Assembly (NCBI GenBank): GCA_963775125.1
Contig: CAVZHQ010000006.1
Span: forward strand, 62,001 to 126,000
Reading direction: 5' to 3'
From: JAHECQ01 sp963775125
Lineage (GTDB): Bacteria; Actinomycetota; Acidimicrobiia; Acidimicrobiales; SZUA-35
DNA length: 64,000 bases
Both the position numbers and the translations under genes were made by a program. The notes beneath the pieces are model-generated. The model was not told the origin of the DNA. It saw only the letters and a list, made by a program, of their open reading frames with translations, and made no database searches. Below, piece after piece: positions 28,800-37,640 of this stretch (position 1 is its first letter; each line of letters starts with the position of its first letter).

Positions 28800-29677
28800 A
28801 CCCCGTGCCCGACGCCCCAGACAGCTCCTCCCAGAGCTCTTCTGACAGCTCCTCTCCTCCTGCGCCGCTGTTCCCCGTCCTGCGCGCCGCCATCAACGCG
28901 TCGGAACCGATTGCGTTGGCGACCGTCGTGTCGTTGGCGGATGACGTGGTCGGGGTCACCCTCGGCGGCAAGCTCCTCCTCCGGCCCGCCACCGAAGCCT
29001 TACCCGATGGTTCGTTGGGAACGCTGGGCAACCCCGAGCTCGATCGGGTCGTCGAGCGAGACATGATTGGCGAACTGGCGTCCGGTACATCGGGAGTGCG
29101 GCACTACGGCCCCCGCGGCGAAGCCCGCCAAGAGTCGGTCTCGGTGTTCATCGAGTCCTTCGCTCCACCGCCCCAGATGCTCATCTTCGGCGCCGTCGAT
29201 TTCACCGCGGCGCTGAGTCGAGTGGCCAAGATCCTCGGCTATCGGGTGACGGTCTGCGACGCCCGGCCCGTCTTTGCGACGACCCAGCGGTTCCCCTATG
29301 CCGACGAAGTCGTCGTCGACTGGCCCCATCGGCTGCTCGAGCGGGTCGGCGGGTCGCTCGGGTTCCGCGACGCCATCTGCATCCTCACCCACGACCCCAA
29401 GTTCGACGTTCCCGCAGTCATCGAGGCCCTGCGGACCAAGGCCGGCTACATCGGGGCGATGGGCTCACGCCGCACCACCGACGACCGCAACAAGCGCCTG
29501 CGCGACGAGGGAGTCACCGACGAGCAACTGGCAACGATCATGGCCCCCATCGGCTTGGACCTCGGCGCCAGGACCCCGGAGGAGACGGCCATCTCGATCG
29601 TCGGCGAGGTCATCGCGTTGCGTTCGGGCCGCATTGCCCCGTCGCTCAGAGACACCGACGGCGACATCCACCGGTGA
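28796..29677 (+). CDS. XdhC C-terminal Rossmann-domain protein
   Basis: About 293 residues. After a Ser-rich leader (residues 8-24) comes a second, degenerate XdhC_CoxI-like region (ALATVVSLADD, about 40-60) and the XdhC Rossmann domain with MLIFGAVDFTAALSRVAKILGY near residue 127 and KAGYIGAMGSRRTTDDR near 220. It should act with the 104-residue upstream protein in molybdenum-cofactor insertion. GTG 28796 overlaps the upstream stop. The Ser-rich leader is also repetitive at DNA level (AGCTCCTC/AGCTCTTC units). Confidence 0.88.
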   Translation: MNPVPDAPDSSSQSSSDSSSPPAPLFPVLRAAINASEPIALATVVSLADDVVGVTLGGKLLLRPATEALPDGSLGTLGNPELDRVVERDMIGELASGTSGVRHYGPRGEARQESVSVFIESFAPPPQMLIFGAVDFTAALSRVAKILGYRVTVCDARPVFATTQRFPYADEVVVDWPHRLLERVGGSLGFRDAICILTHDPKFDVPAVIEALRTKAGYIGAMGSRRTTDDRNKRLRDEGVTDEQLATIMAPIGLDLGARTPEETAISIVGEVIALRSGRIAPSLRDTDGDIHR

Positions 29678-29743
29678 CCTGACCGGCGATCTTCGGTCAC
29701 TCGGGGTGCGCCAGAACCTCAGGTTTTCGTCTGAGAGGCCGAT

Positions 29744-32335
29744 TTGTCTTCTGTGGGCAATCAGGCTCTCGGCCAAACTACGAGTCATCGAGATGTGATC
29801 CCCGGCTCCGCGAGAGCTGGGTCGTCGTCCATCTGGCGCCACCTCCGGCTGGGTCAGAAGGTGACCCTTGCCGTCTTCGCATCGTTCCTGCCCCTGCTGT
29901 TCCTGGGCATCCAGGTCGCCAACTATTCCGGGAGCCTGGTGAAGAACCAGACGCTCAACAATCTTGGCCTGGTGTCCCAGGTCGAGGCCCGGCGCGTGCA
30001 AGGCAACGTCGAAAGCATCACCGACGACATGGACGTCGTCCTGCGGAGCAACTCGGTCACCCAGGCGTTGCTGAATCAGTCCGACGCCAATCAGGTGGCT
30101 GGAAGCAACGAGCAGATACGGCTCCTGTTGGCCGAGACCGCGGTCGAGTTCGAGCCTCAAGGGATGATCGGCATCGAGCTGCAGGTCGCGGGCGGCACGA
30201 CCGAACGGGCGGGCGTGTCCCTCAGCCAGCCGACCCGGACCCTCGGGGTTGCCCTGGGAACCAACGAACTCGTGATCGCTCCCGTCTACTTCGTCGAGGG
30301 CCAGCCGCGACTTGCCATCGCTCAACGATTGTTGACCGCGGCGGAGCAGGCATCGCTCAACTCGTCCAGCCTCAACGCAGGCAGCCTCAATGCACCCAAC
30401 CTCAATGCGACCGGTCTGAATGCGGGCGGCGGGACCCTGACGAGTTCGTCGGGGTTGGGGATCGGAGCGACGCTCATCACCGAGTGGGACCTGCTGGAGG
30501 TGCTCGGAACCGGACTCGATGCCGACGAACTCGGCGAAACCATGATTCTCGAAGCCCGCGAGGACGGGTCACACCAGATCATCTTCTCGACCGCCGAGTC
30601 TCGGCTCGGTGATCTGATGACCCTGACCGGGAACCCATCGGTGGGAGAGTCGGCGGTCCACGAGGTGGCCGGCTTCGATGGGGACCCGGCCATTCAGGCC
30701 AGCGCTCGGGTCGACCGGCTGAAATGGATCACCGTCCTGGAGGCGGACCCGGATCAGATCTTCCAGGACCTCGACCGCATTCGCATCCTGCAGGCCGCGG
30801 TCTTCGTCGGTGCCGGGCTGGTGATCATCGGTGTGCTGGTTGCCGCCCTCCGGTCGTTCGTGCGTCGCCTGGCCACCGTCACCGACCTCGCCGAAGCGAT
30901 CGCCGACGGCGACCTGACGGTGCGGACGGGGGACAATCGGCTCGATGAGCTCGGCCGGCTTTCCATGGCGTTCGACGACATGGCCGAGGCCCTCGCCCAT
31001 GACATCGCCCGTCGGGAGCGGGTCGAGGCCCAACTTGCCTATCAGGCGACCCACGACGCGCTCACCGGCCTTCCGAACCGCCAGCAGCTGGTCGAGGAAC
31101 TCGACCGCATGCTGGTGGACTCCGAAGAGCTGGTCAGCGTGCTCTTCGTGGATCTCGACGGCTTCAAGGCGGTCAACGACCGTCTGGGACACGGCGCCGG
31201 CGACGAACTGCTGGTCCGAGTCGGAGACAGGCTCAAGAGCGTGCTGCGTCAGGGCGACTTCGTCGCCCGTCTCGGTGGCGACGAGTTCGTGGTCGTCCTG
31301 CGAGGGCTCGGGCTGCTCGAGGCCGAGCGGATGGCCGAACGCATCGTCGCCGCCTTGGAGCTCCCGTTCATCGTCAGCGACGACGAATGCAACGTGAGCG
31401 CCTCGATCGGCGTGAGTTCAGCCAACGACGAGCGATCGTCGGAACGGCTGATGAAGGAAGCCGACATCGCCATGTACCGGGCCAAGGCGTTGGGCAAGGG
31501 CCGCGCGGTGCGCGTGACTCCCGAGGCCATGAACGAGGTGGACGAGCGGATCTCGGTCCTCGGCGAACTCCGGGAAGCGGTCAGCAACAAACAGTTCCAG
31601 CTGATGCTGTGGCCCATCGGCGACCTGCGGTCGGGGGCCCTGATCGGCATGGAGGCGTCGGTCCGCTGGCATCACCCGGTCCGCGGCATTCTGACGCCCG
31701 CCGATTTCCTGCCGCTGGCCATGAACTCCGGGTTTGCGGCCCAGATCGACGAATGGGTCATCGGTGCCTGCATCGAACAGATGGCGAGCTGGATGGAAGA
31801 GGGCCTACCGGTCCACGACCTCGAACTGGCCTTCAACTTGACGGCCGAGATGTTCCTCGCCCCGCGTTCGCGTCAAATGATCTCGGCCGAACTGGCCCGG
31901 TTCAAGCTGCGGCCTTCCAACTTCCGGGTCGAGGTTCCCGAAACCGTGATGCGGAGCGACGGCACGTTGCTTCGTGAGGTGTTCGACACCTTCCGGGCGC
32001 TCGGTCTCCCCGTCACGATCGACCGCTTCGGCTCGGACTACAGCAACCTGGATCGCTTGCCGCGCTTCGCCATCGACGCGGTGAAGATCGACTTGAGCCT
32101 CATCGCCGACCTGTCCAACCGTCTGTCGAGCCGCGCGCTCGTCAGCTCGCTCATCACCCTCGCCCAGACCGCCGGGTTGCGGGTCACTGCGGCGGGCATC
32201 GACGACGACTTGCTGCGGACCGAGCTGGTCGAACTGGGCTGCGTCGTCGGACAAGGCATGTGGCTGAGCCCACCGTTGAACGCCGACGAGTTCGCCGACC
32301 TGGTTCGGACCCGCTACCTGCTCGAAGCCGGTTAG
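29744..32335 (+). CDS. Membrane GGDEF-EAL protein (EAL half degenerate)
   Basis: An 863-residue c-di-GMP signalling protein. Two membrane segments (about residues 40-60 and 345-368) bracket an extracellular sensor region, followed by HAMP, GGDEF and EAL domains. The diguanylate cyclase motif GGDEF is intact (about 510). The EAL domain reads EAS instead of EAL (GMEASVRW, about 634); the DDFG motif is DRFG and the later AEG motif is AAG, so phosphodiesterase activity is unlikely. The sensor region holds five SLNAG-like pentad repeats (30356-30430). The TTG at 29744 is the longest plausible start; GTG 29753 or 29797 are alternatives. It stands between xdhC and mocA on the same strand. Confidence 0.88.
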   Translation: MSSVGNQALGQTTSHRDVIPGSARAGSSSIWRHLRLGQKVTLAVFASFLPLLFLGIQVANYSGSLVKNQTLNNLGLVSQVEARRVQGNVESITDDMDVVLRSNSVTQALLNQSDANQVAGSNEQIRLLLAETAVEFEPQGMIGIELQVAGGTTERAGVSLSQPTRTLGVALGTNELVIAPVYFVEGQPRLAIAQRLLTAAEQASLNSSSLNAGSLNAPNLNATGLNAGGGTLTSSSGLGIGATLITEWDLLEVLGTGLDADELGETMILEAREDGSHQIIFSTAESRLGDLMTLTGNPSVGESAVHEVAGFDGDPAIQASARVDRLKWITVLEADPDQIFQDLDRIRILQAAVFVGAGLVIIGVLVAALRSFVRRLATVTDLAEAIADGDLTVRTGDNRLDELGRLSMAFDDMAEALAHDIARRERVEAQLAYQATHDALTGLPNRQQLVEELDRMLVDSEELVSVLFVDLDGFKAVNDRLGHGAGDELLVRVGDRLKSVLRQGDFVARLGGDEFVVVLRGLGLLEAERMAERIVAALELPFIVSDDECNVSASIGVSSANDERSSERLMKEADIAMYRAKALGKGRAVRVTPEAMNEVDERISVLGELREAVSNKQFQLMLWPIGDLRSGALIGMEASVRWHHPVRGILTPADFLPLAMNSGFAAQIDEWVIGACIEQMASWMEEGLPVHDLELAFNLTAEMFLAPRSRQMISAELARFKLRPSNFRVEVPETVMRSDGTLLREVFDTFRALGLPVTIDRFGSDYSNLDRLPRFAIDAVKIDLSLIADLSNRLSSRALVSSLITLAQTAGLRVTAAGIDDDLLRTELVELGCVVGQGMWLSPPLNADEFADLVRTRYLLEAG
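30356..30430. repeat. 15-bp tandem repeat, five units, in sensor domain
   Basis: Five 15-bp units beginning CTCAA(C/T) or CTGAAT encode SLNSS-SLNAG-NLNAP-like pentads. It is the longest of the 15-bp-period arrays in the window. Confidence 0.8.
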
Positions 32336-32355
32336 ACCGCCAATAGGGTGGGCCG

Positions 32356-32976
32356 GTGACCATCGCCGCGCTCATCCTGGCCGCTGGGGGCGGCAGCCGC
32401 TTCCACTACGACGAGGGTGATGGGCCGGTCCACAAGCTGCTTGCCCCGCTGCGAGGCAAACCGGTGATCCGATGGGTGCTCGACGCCGTCGTCGATGCCG
32501 GCTTCACCCACATCTACGTGGTCACCGGCGCGGTGGATCTCGGCGGTGTCCTTGACGACGTCCGTGCCGGCCTGGTGTCGGCGGGGCCGAACCAGCCGGC
32601 TCCGGCGACACTGATCGAGGTCCGGGCCGAGGACTGGGCGGACGGTCAGTCCCGGACGCTGCAGGCCGGCGTCCGCCAAGCCCGGATCGACGACATGCGG
32701 GCCGTCGTGGTCGGCCTCGGCGATCAGCCGATGGTGCCGCCGGCTGCGTGGCGGTCGGTTGCCGCCGCGTCCGGACCGATCGCGATGGCCGAGTTCGACG
32801 GCGCCTTGCGGCCACCGGTGAAGCTCGAGCGAGAGGTGTGGGACCTGCTCCCCTCCGACGGTGACGAAGGGGCCCGCAACCTCATCAAGGCGCGGCCCGA
32901 CCTCCTTTCCCGGATACCGTGCAGGGGTATTCCCACCGATATCGACACTGCAGAGGATCTGGCGCGATGGAGCTGA
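32356..32976 (+). CDS. mocA: MobA-like nucleotidyltransferase (molybdenum cofactor cytidylyltransferase type)
   Basis: A 206-residue NTP transferase. The N-terminal signature ALILAAGGGSRF is intact, with HKLLAPLRGKPVIRWVLDA after it and GLGDQPMVPPAAW near residue 120. MocA-type enzymes attach CMP to molybdopterin to form the cofactor used by xanthine/CO dehydrogenase-family enzymes; the neighbouring cox/xdhC genes support that role over GTP-dependent MobA. GTG 32356. Its 3' end overlaps the coxG start by ten bases. The motif differs slightly from canonical LAAGxSxRMG, with an acidic insertion FHYDEGDGPVHK. Confidence 0.88.
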   Translation: MTIAALILAAGGGSRFHYDEGDGPVHKLLAPLRGKPVIRWVLDAVVDAGFTHIYVVTGAVDLGGVLDDVRAGLVSAGPNQPAPATLIEVRAEDWADGQSRTLQAGVRQARIDDMRAVVVGLGDQPMVPPAAWRSVAAASGPIAMAEFDGALRPPVKLEREVWDLLPSDGDEGARNLIKARPDLLSRIPCRGIPTDIDTAEDLARWS

Positions 32977-33724
32977 CAAACGAATTCGTCATTGACCGGC
33001 CGATCGAAGAGACCTGGACCATCCTCAACGATCTCGAGTTCATCGCCCCGTGCATGCCCGGCGCTCAGCTCACCGAGATCGAGGGTGATGAGTACCGCGG
33101 ACAGGTGAAGATCAAGGTGGGCCCCATCACTGCCGCCTACGCAGGCAAGGCCCGCTTCGTCGAGCAGGATGCCGTCAACCGGGTGGCGAAGCTGAAGGCC
33201 GAAGGCCGAGATCCACGGCAGGGCAACGCCAACGCCATGGTCACTGCGTCGATGGTGAGCGCCGGTGCCGACGCCACAACGGTCACCATCCACACCGATC
33301 TGGCGCTCAGCGGAAAGATCGCCAGCTTCGGCCGCGGCGCCATCGAGGACGTCTCGAAGAAGCTGCTCGGACAGTTCACCAACAACCTCCGCGACAAGCT
33401 GGCCGAAGGCGCGAGCCCGGTTCCCGTCGTCGAAACCGCAGCGGCGGCCGCTCCCGCTGCTGCCTCGGCCGGCACTGGTTCAGCCAGCATGGTTCAGCCA
33501 GCACGGGTTCCGAGAGCACGGGTTCCGACAGCACCGCCACCGCAGCCGTTGCGCCCGAGGCTGCGCCCACGATCCGTAAGATCAATTCGCCGGAGGCGAA
33601 GCCAGTCGACATCTTGTCGGTCGCCCCCGACTCGTTGACCAAGAAGGTGCTTCCCGTCCTGGGTGCGCTCATCGGGCTCCTGATACTGCGGATGCTGTTC
33701 CGCGGCCGCGGTTCGTCGGACTGA
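32967..33724 (+). CDS. coxG: CoxG/SRPBCC family protein with membrane anchor (one frame break)
   Basis: A carbon-monoxide-dehydrogenase subunit G-like protein, about 252 residues when repaired. The SRPBCC domain (FVIDRPIEETWTILNDLEFIAPCMPGAQ to about residue 150) is followed by an Ala/Ser linker of TGSAS/TGSES/TGSDS pentads and a C-terminal membrane segment (VLPVLGALIGLLILRMLF). The linker's second 15-bp unit lacks one base at about 33489, so the raw frame leaves the anchor; restoring it gives a continuous protein to TGA 33722-33724. CoxG anchors CO dehydrogenase to the membrane in Oligotropha. The break could be slippage in a tandem repeat (phase-variable) or an error. Confidence 0.83.
33475..33533. 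repeat. 15-bp tandem repeat with a 14-bp unit in coxG linker
   Basis: Units 33475-33489 (15), 33490-33503 (14), 33504-33518 (15) and 33519-33533 (15) have the pattern (C)NGGTTC.G..AGCA. The short unit is the frame break of coxG. Confidence 0.85.
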
Positions 33725-33738
33725 TCGAACCAGCCCAA

Positions 33739-34248
33739 TTGCACGCCGCCGTGGCCGCCGACTCAACCGATGAAGAGCTCGTCGCTCGTCTGTTGGGGCG
33801 ACGGCCGCTCGGGCGTTTCGACGTCGTGGTCCGACGTGCCGATGGGAGTCCGGTCGTCATCGAAAACGGTCCGTTCCTGGAATCGGGGCGGCCCATGCCC
33901 ACCCGATTCTGGTTGGCCGACCGTGCACTGAACCGGGTCATCGGACGTCTCGAGGCCGACCACGGGGTCAAGCGAGCCGAGGCCGAACTGGCGCCCGAAG
34001 TGATTGCCGAGCTGCATCGCCGCCACGCTGCGCATCGCGAGACGCAACTGCCCGAGGGACATCAGGGCCCTCGACCTTCGGGCGGCGTCGGCGGGACTCG
34101 ACAAGGGCTGAAGTGTCTGCACGCGCACTACGCGAACTACCTCGCGGGCGACGACGATGCCGTCGGGCGTTGGGTGCACGCCCGGCTGGTCGAGTGGCAG
34201 GCCGCGTTCGATCCGGAGGAGCCGGGCATCTGTTCGGATCAGGCATGA
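33739..34248 (+). CDS. DUF501 domain protein
   Basis: A 169-residue member of DUF501, an actinobacterial family of unknown function. Conserved features are the segment RRADGSPVVIENGPFLESG, FWLADRALNRVIGRLEADHGVK and the C-terminal PSGGVGGTRQGLKCLHAHYANYLAG. It usually sits between ftsB and ppx, and here it still precedes ppx (18-bp gap). Start: TTG 33739; GTG 33751 is possible. Confidence 0.92.
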   Translation: MHAAVAADSTDEELVARLLGRRPLGRFDVVVRRADGSPVVIENGPFLESGRPMPTRFWLADRALNRVIGRLEADHGVKRAEAELAPEVIAELHRRHAAHRETQLPEGHQGPRPSGGVGGTRQGLKCLHAHYANYLAGDDDAVGRWVHARLVEWQAAFDPEEPGICSDQA

Positions 34249-34266
34249 TCCCTCGATGAGCCGGCC

Positions 34267-35295
34267 ATGAGCGACGCGTCACCTTCACCGTCTGAGCAGC
34301 GAATGGCGGTCGTCGATCTCGGAACCATCACCACCCGTCTCCTCCTGGCCGAGCCCGGCAGGGGGCGTCGCCAACGGTTCGCCCCCATCAGCCGCATGGG
34401 AGCCGATCTGGGGACGACGGGCCGCCTGTCGAGCGAGGCGCTCGGTCGGGTGAGGGACGCGCTCGAGGAGCATCGACAGCGCATCGAGGCGTTCGCGCCC
34501 GACGCTGTGCGTGTGGTCGCGACTGCGTCTGCCCGTGAAGCCTCCAACCGACACGACCTCTTCGAGCTGGTCCTCGAGGTGATCGGGGTCGAGACCGAGC
34601 TGCTCTCCGGGTCTGACGAGGGGCGCCTCACCTTCGCCGGAGCCGTTGGCTCGCTACCGGCTTCGGCGCTCCCTGACGGTCCGGGAGTCGGGTATGCCGT
34701 GCTCGACATCGGCGGAGGCTCGACCGAGTTCGCCACCGGCGCCGTGGACGGCGGTCTCACCGGCGTGTTCTCGACCGATATCGGGGCGAGCAAGGTCACG
34801 GCACGCTTCCTCCTCCATGACCCTCCGTGGGCCGAAGAGCTGTCCGCCGGCTTGTCGGTCGTGCAACTCCACCTCGACGACCTCCGTCGCGAGGTCCCCG
34901 GCCTCGCCGACACCATTGCCCACGGCACGGTCATCGGCGTGGGGGGCACCCTCACGACGCTGGCTGCCGTCGAAATGGGCCTCGACCCCTACGACAGTGA
35001 TCGCGTGCACGGTGCAGTGCTGCACCGCGAGGATGTCGAGGAGGTGTTCCGAATGCTGGCAACCGAGTCCCGTGCCGACCGTCTCGCAAATCCGGGTCTG
35101 AACGCTGAACGTGTCGACCTGATCGTTGGCGGGTGCGTCATCGTGGTGGAGGCAATGCGACATCTCGGCATTGAACGCATCGTGGTCTCCGAGGCCGATC
35201 TCATGGATGGATGCCTCACGGAGCGTGGCCCGATGGCTGCCGGGCGCTCGGATTCCGAGCTGGGGTTGCTCGACCGTGGGCCTCGCTTCTCCTAG
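34267..35295 (+). CDS. ppx: Ppx/GppA family exopolyphosphatase
   Basis: A 342-residue exopolyphosphatase/guanosine pentaphosphatase of the ASKHA fold, releasing phosphate from polyphosphate or pppGpp. Motifs: VVDLGTITTRLLL (phosphate loop 1, here DLGT where DCGTN/DIGSN is usual), VATASAREASNR, SGSDEGRLTFAGAV, DIGGGSTEFATG (phosphate loop 2) and GVGGTLTTLAAV. Short, single-domain actinobacterial form without the C-terminal HD extension. Corresponds in position to Mycobacterium ppx2 (Rv1026). The ITTR in loop 1 replaces the usual NS(I/V)R and may alter activity. Confidence 0.93.
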   Translation: MSDASPSPSEQRMAVVDLGTITTRLLLAEPGRGRRQRFAPISRMGADLGTTGRLSSEALGRVRDALEEHRQRIEAFAPDAVRVVATASAREASNRHDLFELVLEVIGVETELLSGSDEGRLTFAGAVGSLPASALPDGPGVGYAVLDIGGGSTEFATGAVDGGLTGVFSTDIGASKVTARFLLHDPPWAEELSAGLSVVQLHLDDLRREVPGLADTIAHGTVIGVGGTLTTLAAVEMGLDPYDSDRVHGAVLHREDVEEVFRMLATESRADRLANPGLNAERVDLIVGGCVIVVEAMRHLGIERIVVSEADLMDGCLTERGPMAAGRSDSELGLLDRGPRFS

Positions 35296-35305
35296 TGTTG
35301 GCTCC

Positions 35306-35896
35306 TTGACCACCACGCTCATCGGCCGCCGAATCGTCTTACGACCGCTGCTGGTCGGCGACTTCTCCATGTGGCAGGAAGTCCGCCGCCGGAATCGTGA
35401 CTGGCTGACCAAGTGGGAGCCGTCGCGTCCGCCCGGAGCGCCCGACGTCGTGGAGGACCGCGGCGCGTTCGCGCTGCGATGTCATGCCCGAGAGCGGGAG
35501 TGGCAGCTCGGCAGCGGCTACGGGTTCGGTGTGTTCGTCAACGGAAACTTCGCCGGTGAGATCAATCTCAACTCGGTGCAGCGCGGCGCCTTCCAGAGTT
35601 CGTACCTCGGCTACTGGATCGACGAGGGTCGGGCAGGCAACAGCTATACCCCCGAAGGCGTCCTCCTGGTGGTGCGGTTCGCCCTCGAGCAGCTCGGTCT
35701 CCACCGGGTGCAGATCTCCATCGTTCCTCGGAACAACGCCTCGCGTCGGGTGGTCGAGAAGCTTGGCGTCCGATCCGAGGGCGTTGCGGTCCGCTATCTC
35801 GAGATCAACGGGACCTGGGAGGACCACATCCGGTTCGCGATCACGTCGGAGGAGTGGGCCGATCGTAAGGCAGAACTGGAAGCGGAGTGGCTCTGA
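35306..35896 (+). CDS. GNAT acetyltransferase (RimJ/RimL type)
   Basis: About 196 residues. The RimJ-like start IGRRIVLRPLLVGDF, the GEINLNSVQRGAFQSSYLGYWID beta strands and the acetyl-CoA/C-terminal segment HRVQISIVPRNNASRRVVEKLG are all present. RimJ-type enzymes acetylate N-termini of ribosomal proteins; other amine substrates are possible. TTG 35306 is the first in-frame start after the ppx stop. Its end overlaps the EVE-domain gene by ten bases. Confidence 0.88.
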   Translation: MTTTLIGRRIVLRPLLVGDFSMWQEVRRRNRDWLTKWEPSRPPGAPDVVEDRGAFALRCHAREREWQLGSGYGFGVFVNGNFAGEINLNSVQRGAFQSSYLGYWIDEGRAGNSYTPEGVLLVVRFALEQLGLHRVQISIVPRNNASRRVVEKLGVRSEGVAVRYLEINGTWEDHIRFAITSEEWADRKAELEAEWL

Positions 35897-36366
35897 CCCA
35901 GCAGTTCTGGCTGATGAAGTCCGAGCCCGACGAATTGTCGATCGATGACCTCGCGGCCGAACCGGCACGGGTGTTCCACTGGGATGGCGTGCGGAATTTT
36001 CGAGCTCGGAACTGGCTCAGCGACATGGCCGACGGCGACCGGTTCTTCTTCGCCCATTCGAGCTGCAAGGTCCCGGGCGTTGCCGGTATCGGCCGGATCG
36101 TGGGTGACGCCCATCCCGACCCGGCGCAGTTCGACTCCGACAGCGCCTACTTCGACGCGAAGGCGACCATCGACCAGCCTCGCTGGGTGTGCCGGGATGT
36201 GACCTTCGTCGAACGTTTCGCCGAGGTACTGACCCTGGCCGAACTACGGTTGCACGCCGCCGAGTTCGGCCACTTCCATCTCCTGCAGAAGGCCAACCGA
36301 CTCAGCGTCATGCCGGTCAGCGAGCCGCAGTGGAACCTCGTGCTCTCGTTGGCTGTCCGCGGGTAG
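35887..36366 (+). CDS. EVE domain protein
   Basis: A 159-residue EVE (PUA-like) domain protein close to eukaryotic THYN1: WLMKSEPDELSIDDL near the start, WDGVRNFRARNWL, GDRFFFAHSSC and GIGRIVGDAHPD. EVE domains bind modified bases such as 5-methylcytosine derivatives; the bacterial role is unclear. GTG 35887 overlaps the acetyltransferase stop. Confidence 0.92.
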   Translation: MALTQQFWLMKSEPDELSIDDLAAEPARVFHWDGVRNFRARNWLSDMADGDRFFFAHSSCKVPGVAGIGRIVGDAHPDPAQFDSDSAYFDAKATIDQPRWVCRDVTFVERFAEVLTLAELRLHAAEFGHFHLLQKANRLSVMPVSEPQWNLVLSLAVRG

Positions 36367-36401
36367 ATCGACCGCAGGATCAGAACAGGGTCGACGCAGG
36401 A

Positions 36402-36902
36402 TCAGCGCAGGTCGACCAGGTTGGTCCTGGCCGAATGCGCCATCGCGGTGCGGCTGTAGATCGCCCCCATCACTCGGTGTCCGAGATCGCGTAGGGTGGT
36501 CGCAAGGGTGTCGACGTGGCGATCGTCGTCGGGAAGGTCCTGCTGGAAGGCCCAGATCGCGATGGATTTGGACAGCCGTTCGGCCTCGTTTGCCGGAACC
36601 GAGATGAAACGTCGCGACTCTTCGAAGCCGAACTGGTGCTCGGTGAGGAAGTGCTTGAGCAGCGCGACCTGCACCGGTTCATCGGCCGAGACCGGGATGT
36701 CGAGCCACGTCTCGGCCAAGTGGACCCGTGGCGCCGGCTGAGCCATGAGCTCCTGGTCGAAGCCATTGTCGAGGGGAGTCAGGCAGTCGGGACAGGTCGT
36801 GATCCACGGGAGGAAGACCCGGCCGCATTCGCCACATCCCTTGTTGTCCTCGTCGGATCCGCTGCCTCGTGGTCCTGCAGACTTCCGGGGGTCTTCGGTC
36901 AT
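36402..36902 (-). CDS. Zinc-ribbon protein of unknown function
   Basis: A 166-residue protein. An N-terminal acidic leader is followed by a zinc ribbon (CGEC...CPDC, residues about 23-40), then an alpha/beta region with EPVQVALLKHFLTEHQFGFEE (about 76-96) that resembles small DUF2007-type signal-transduction domains. No enzyme motif is seen. It is convergent with the EVE gene; the 35-bp gap carries a degenerate ~22-bp repeat (GTCGACGCAGGATCAG) that extends into its last codons. Confidence 0.75.
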   Translation of the reverse strand: MTEDPRKSAGPRGSGSDEDNKGCGECGRVFLPWITTCPDCLTPLDNGFDQELMAQPAPRVHLAETWLDIPVSADEPVQVALLKHFLTEHQFGFEESRRFISVPANEAERLSKSIAIWAFQQDLPDDDRHVDTLATTLRDLGHRVMGAIYSRTAMAHSARTNLVDLR

Positions 36903-36986
36903 ATGAACTGCATCGGTCGAAGTGGTCCCGATCTAAAGCGCGAAGGCTGGACGAAGTGGCAGTGGGGGAACCATTAGGCTGCACCG

Positions 36987-37640
36987 ATGCGCGTCGACGG
37001 TTTGCCCCGACTGGTTCTGGCGTCATCCTCGCCGCGCCGACGCGAGCTGCTGGCCGTCATTGGCGTGACCCCCGACGTCGTCGTCGCGCCGGACGTCGAC
37101 GAGACACCCCGACCAGGGGAAACGCCCGAGGCGATGGTCCTGCGGCTGGCCGAGGACAAGGCGAGAGCCGGCCTGCGTCTCGTGCTCGGGGGGACGGTGT
37201 CCGACCGCCGGGACGCGCTGGTCGTTGCGGCCGACACAGTGGTTGCACCCGACGGCCGGATACTGGGGAAGCCCGTCGATCGAAACGACGCTGGTCGCAT
37301 GCTGCAACTGCTCTCCGGGCGCTCGCACCCGGTGTTCAGCGGTATCGCCGTCGCCGTCCACACGGACGATCAGCGCGACGGCTTCGGCCCCGAAGTCCGG
37401 TCGACCCTCGTGCGAACCGACGTCGAGTTCCGCCCGCTTTCCCGTGACGACCTTGCTTGGTATCTGGACACCGGCGAGTGGGACGGCCGGGCCGGGGCGT
37501 ACGCCATCCAGGGGGCAGCAGGCTTCCTGGTCGCCGAGATCCGGGGCAGCTATCACAATGTGGTGGGGTTCCCGCTGGTCGAGGTCGACCAGCTCCTCGC
37601 GGATCTGGGTCATCCACTACGATCGTGGGCGCATGACTGA
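36987..37640 (+). CDS. maf: Maf-family nucleoside triphosphate pyrophosphatase
   Basis: A 217-residue Maf protein: LVLASSSPRRRELLAVIG at the N-terminus, DVDETPRPGETPE, AADTVVAPDGRILGKP (catalytic Asp region), GKP...A.RML and the C-terminal AYAIQGAAGFLVAEIRGSYHNVVGFPL. Maf enzymes hydrolyse non-canonical or canonical NTPs and restrain septum formation. The stop overlaps the ATG of the flippase-like gene by eight bases. Confidence 0.95.
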   Translation: MRVDGLPRLVLASSSPRRRELLAVIGVTPDVVVAPDVDETPRPGETPEAMVLRLAEDKARAGLRLVLGGTVSDRRDALVVAADTVVAPDGRILGKPVDRNDAGRMLQLLSGRSHPVFSGIAVAVHTDDQRDGFGPEVRSTLVRTDVEFRPLSRDDLAWYLDTGEWDGRAGAYAIQGAAGFLVAEIRGSYHNVVGFPLVEVDQLLADLGHPLRSWAHD

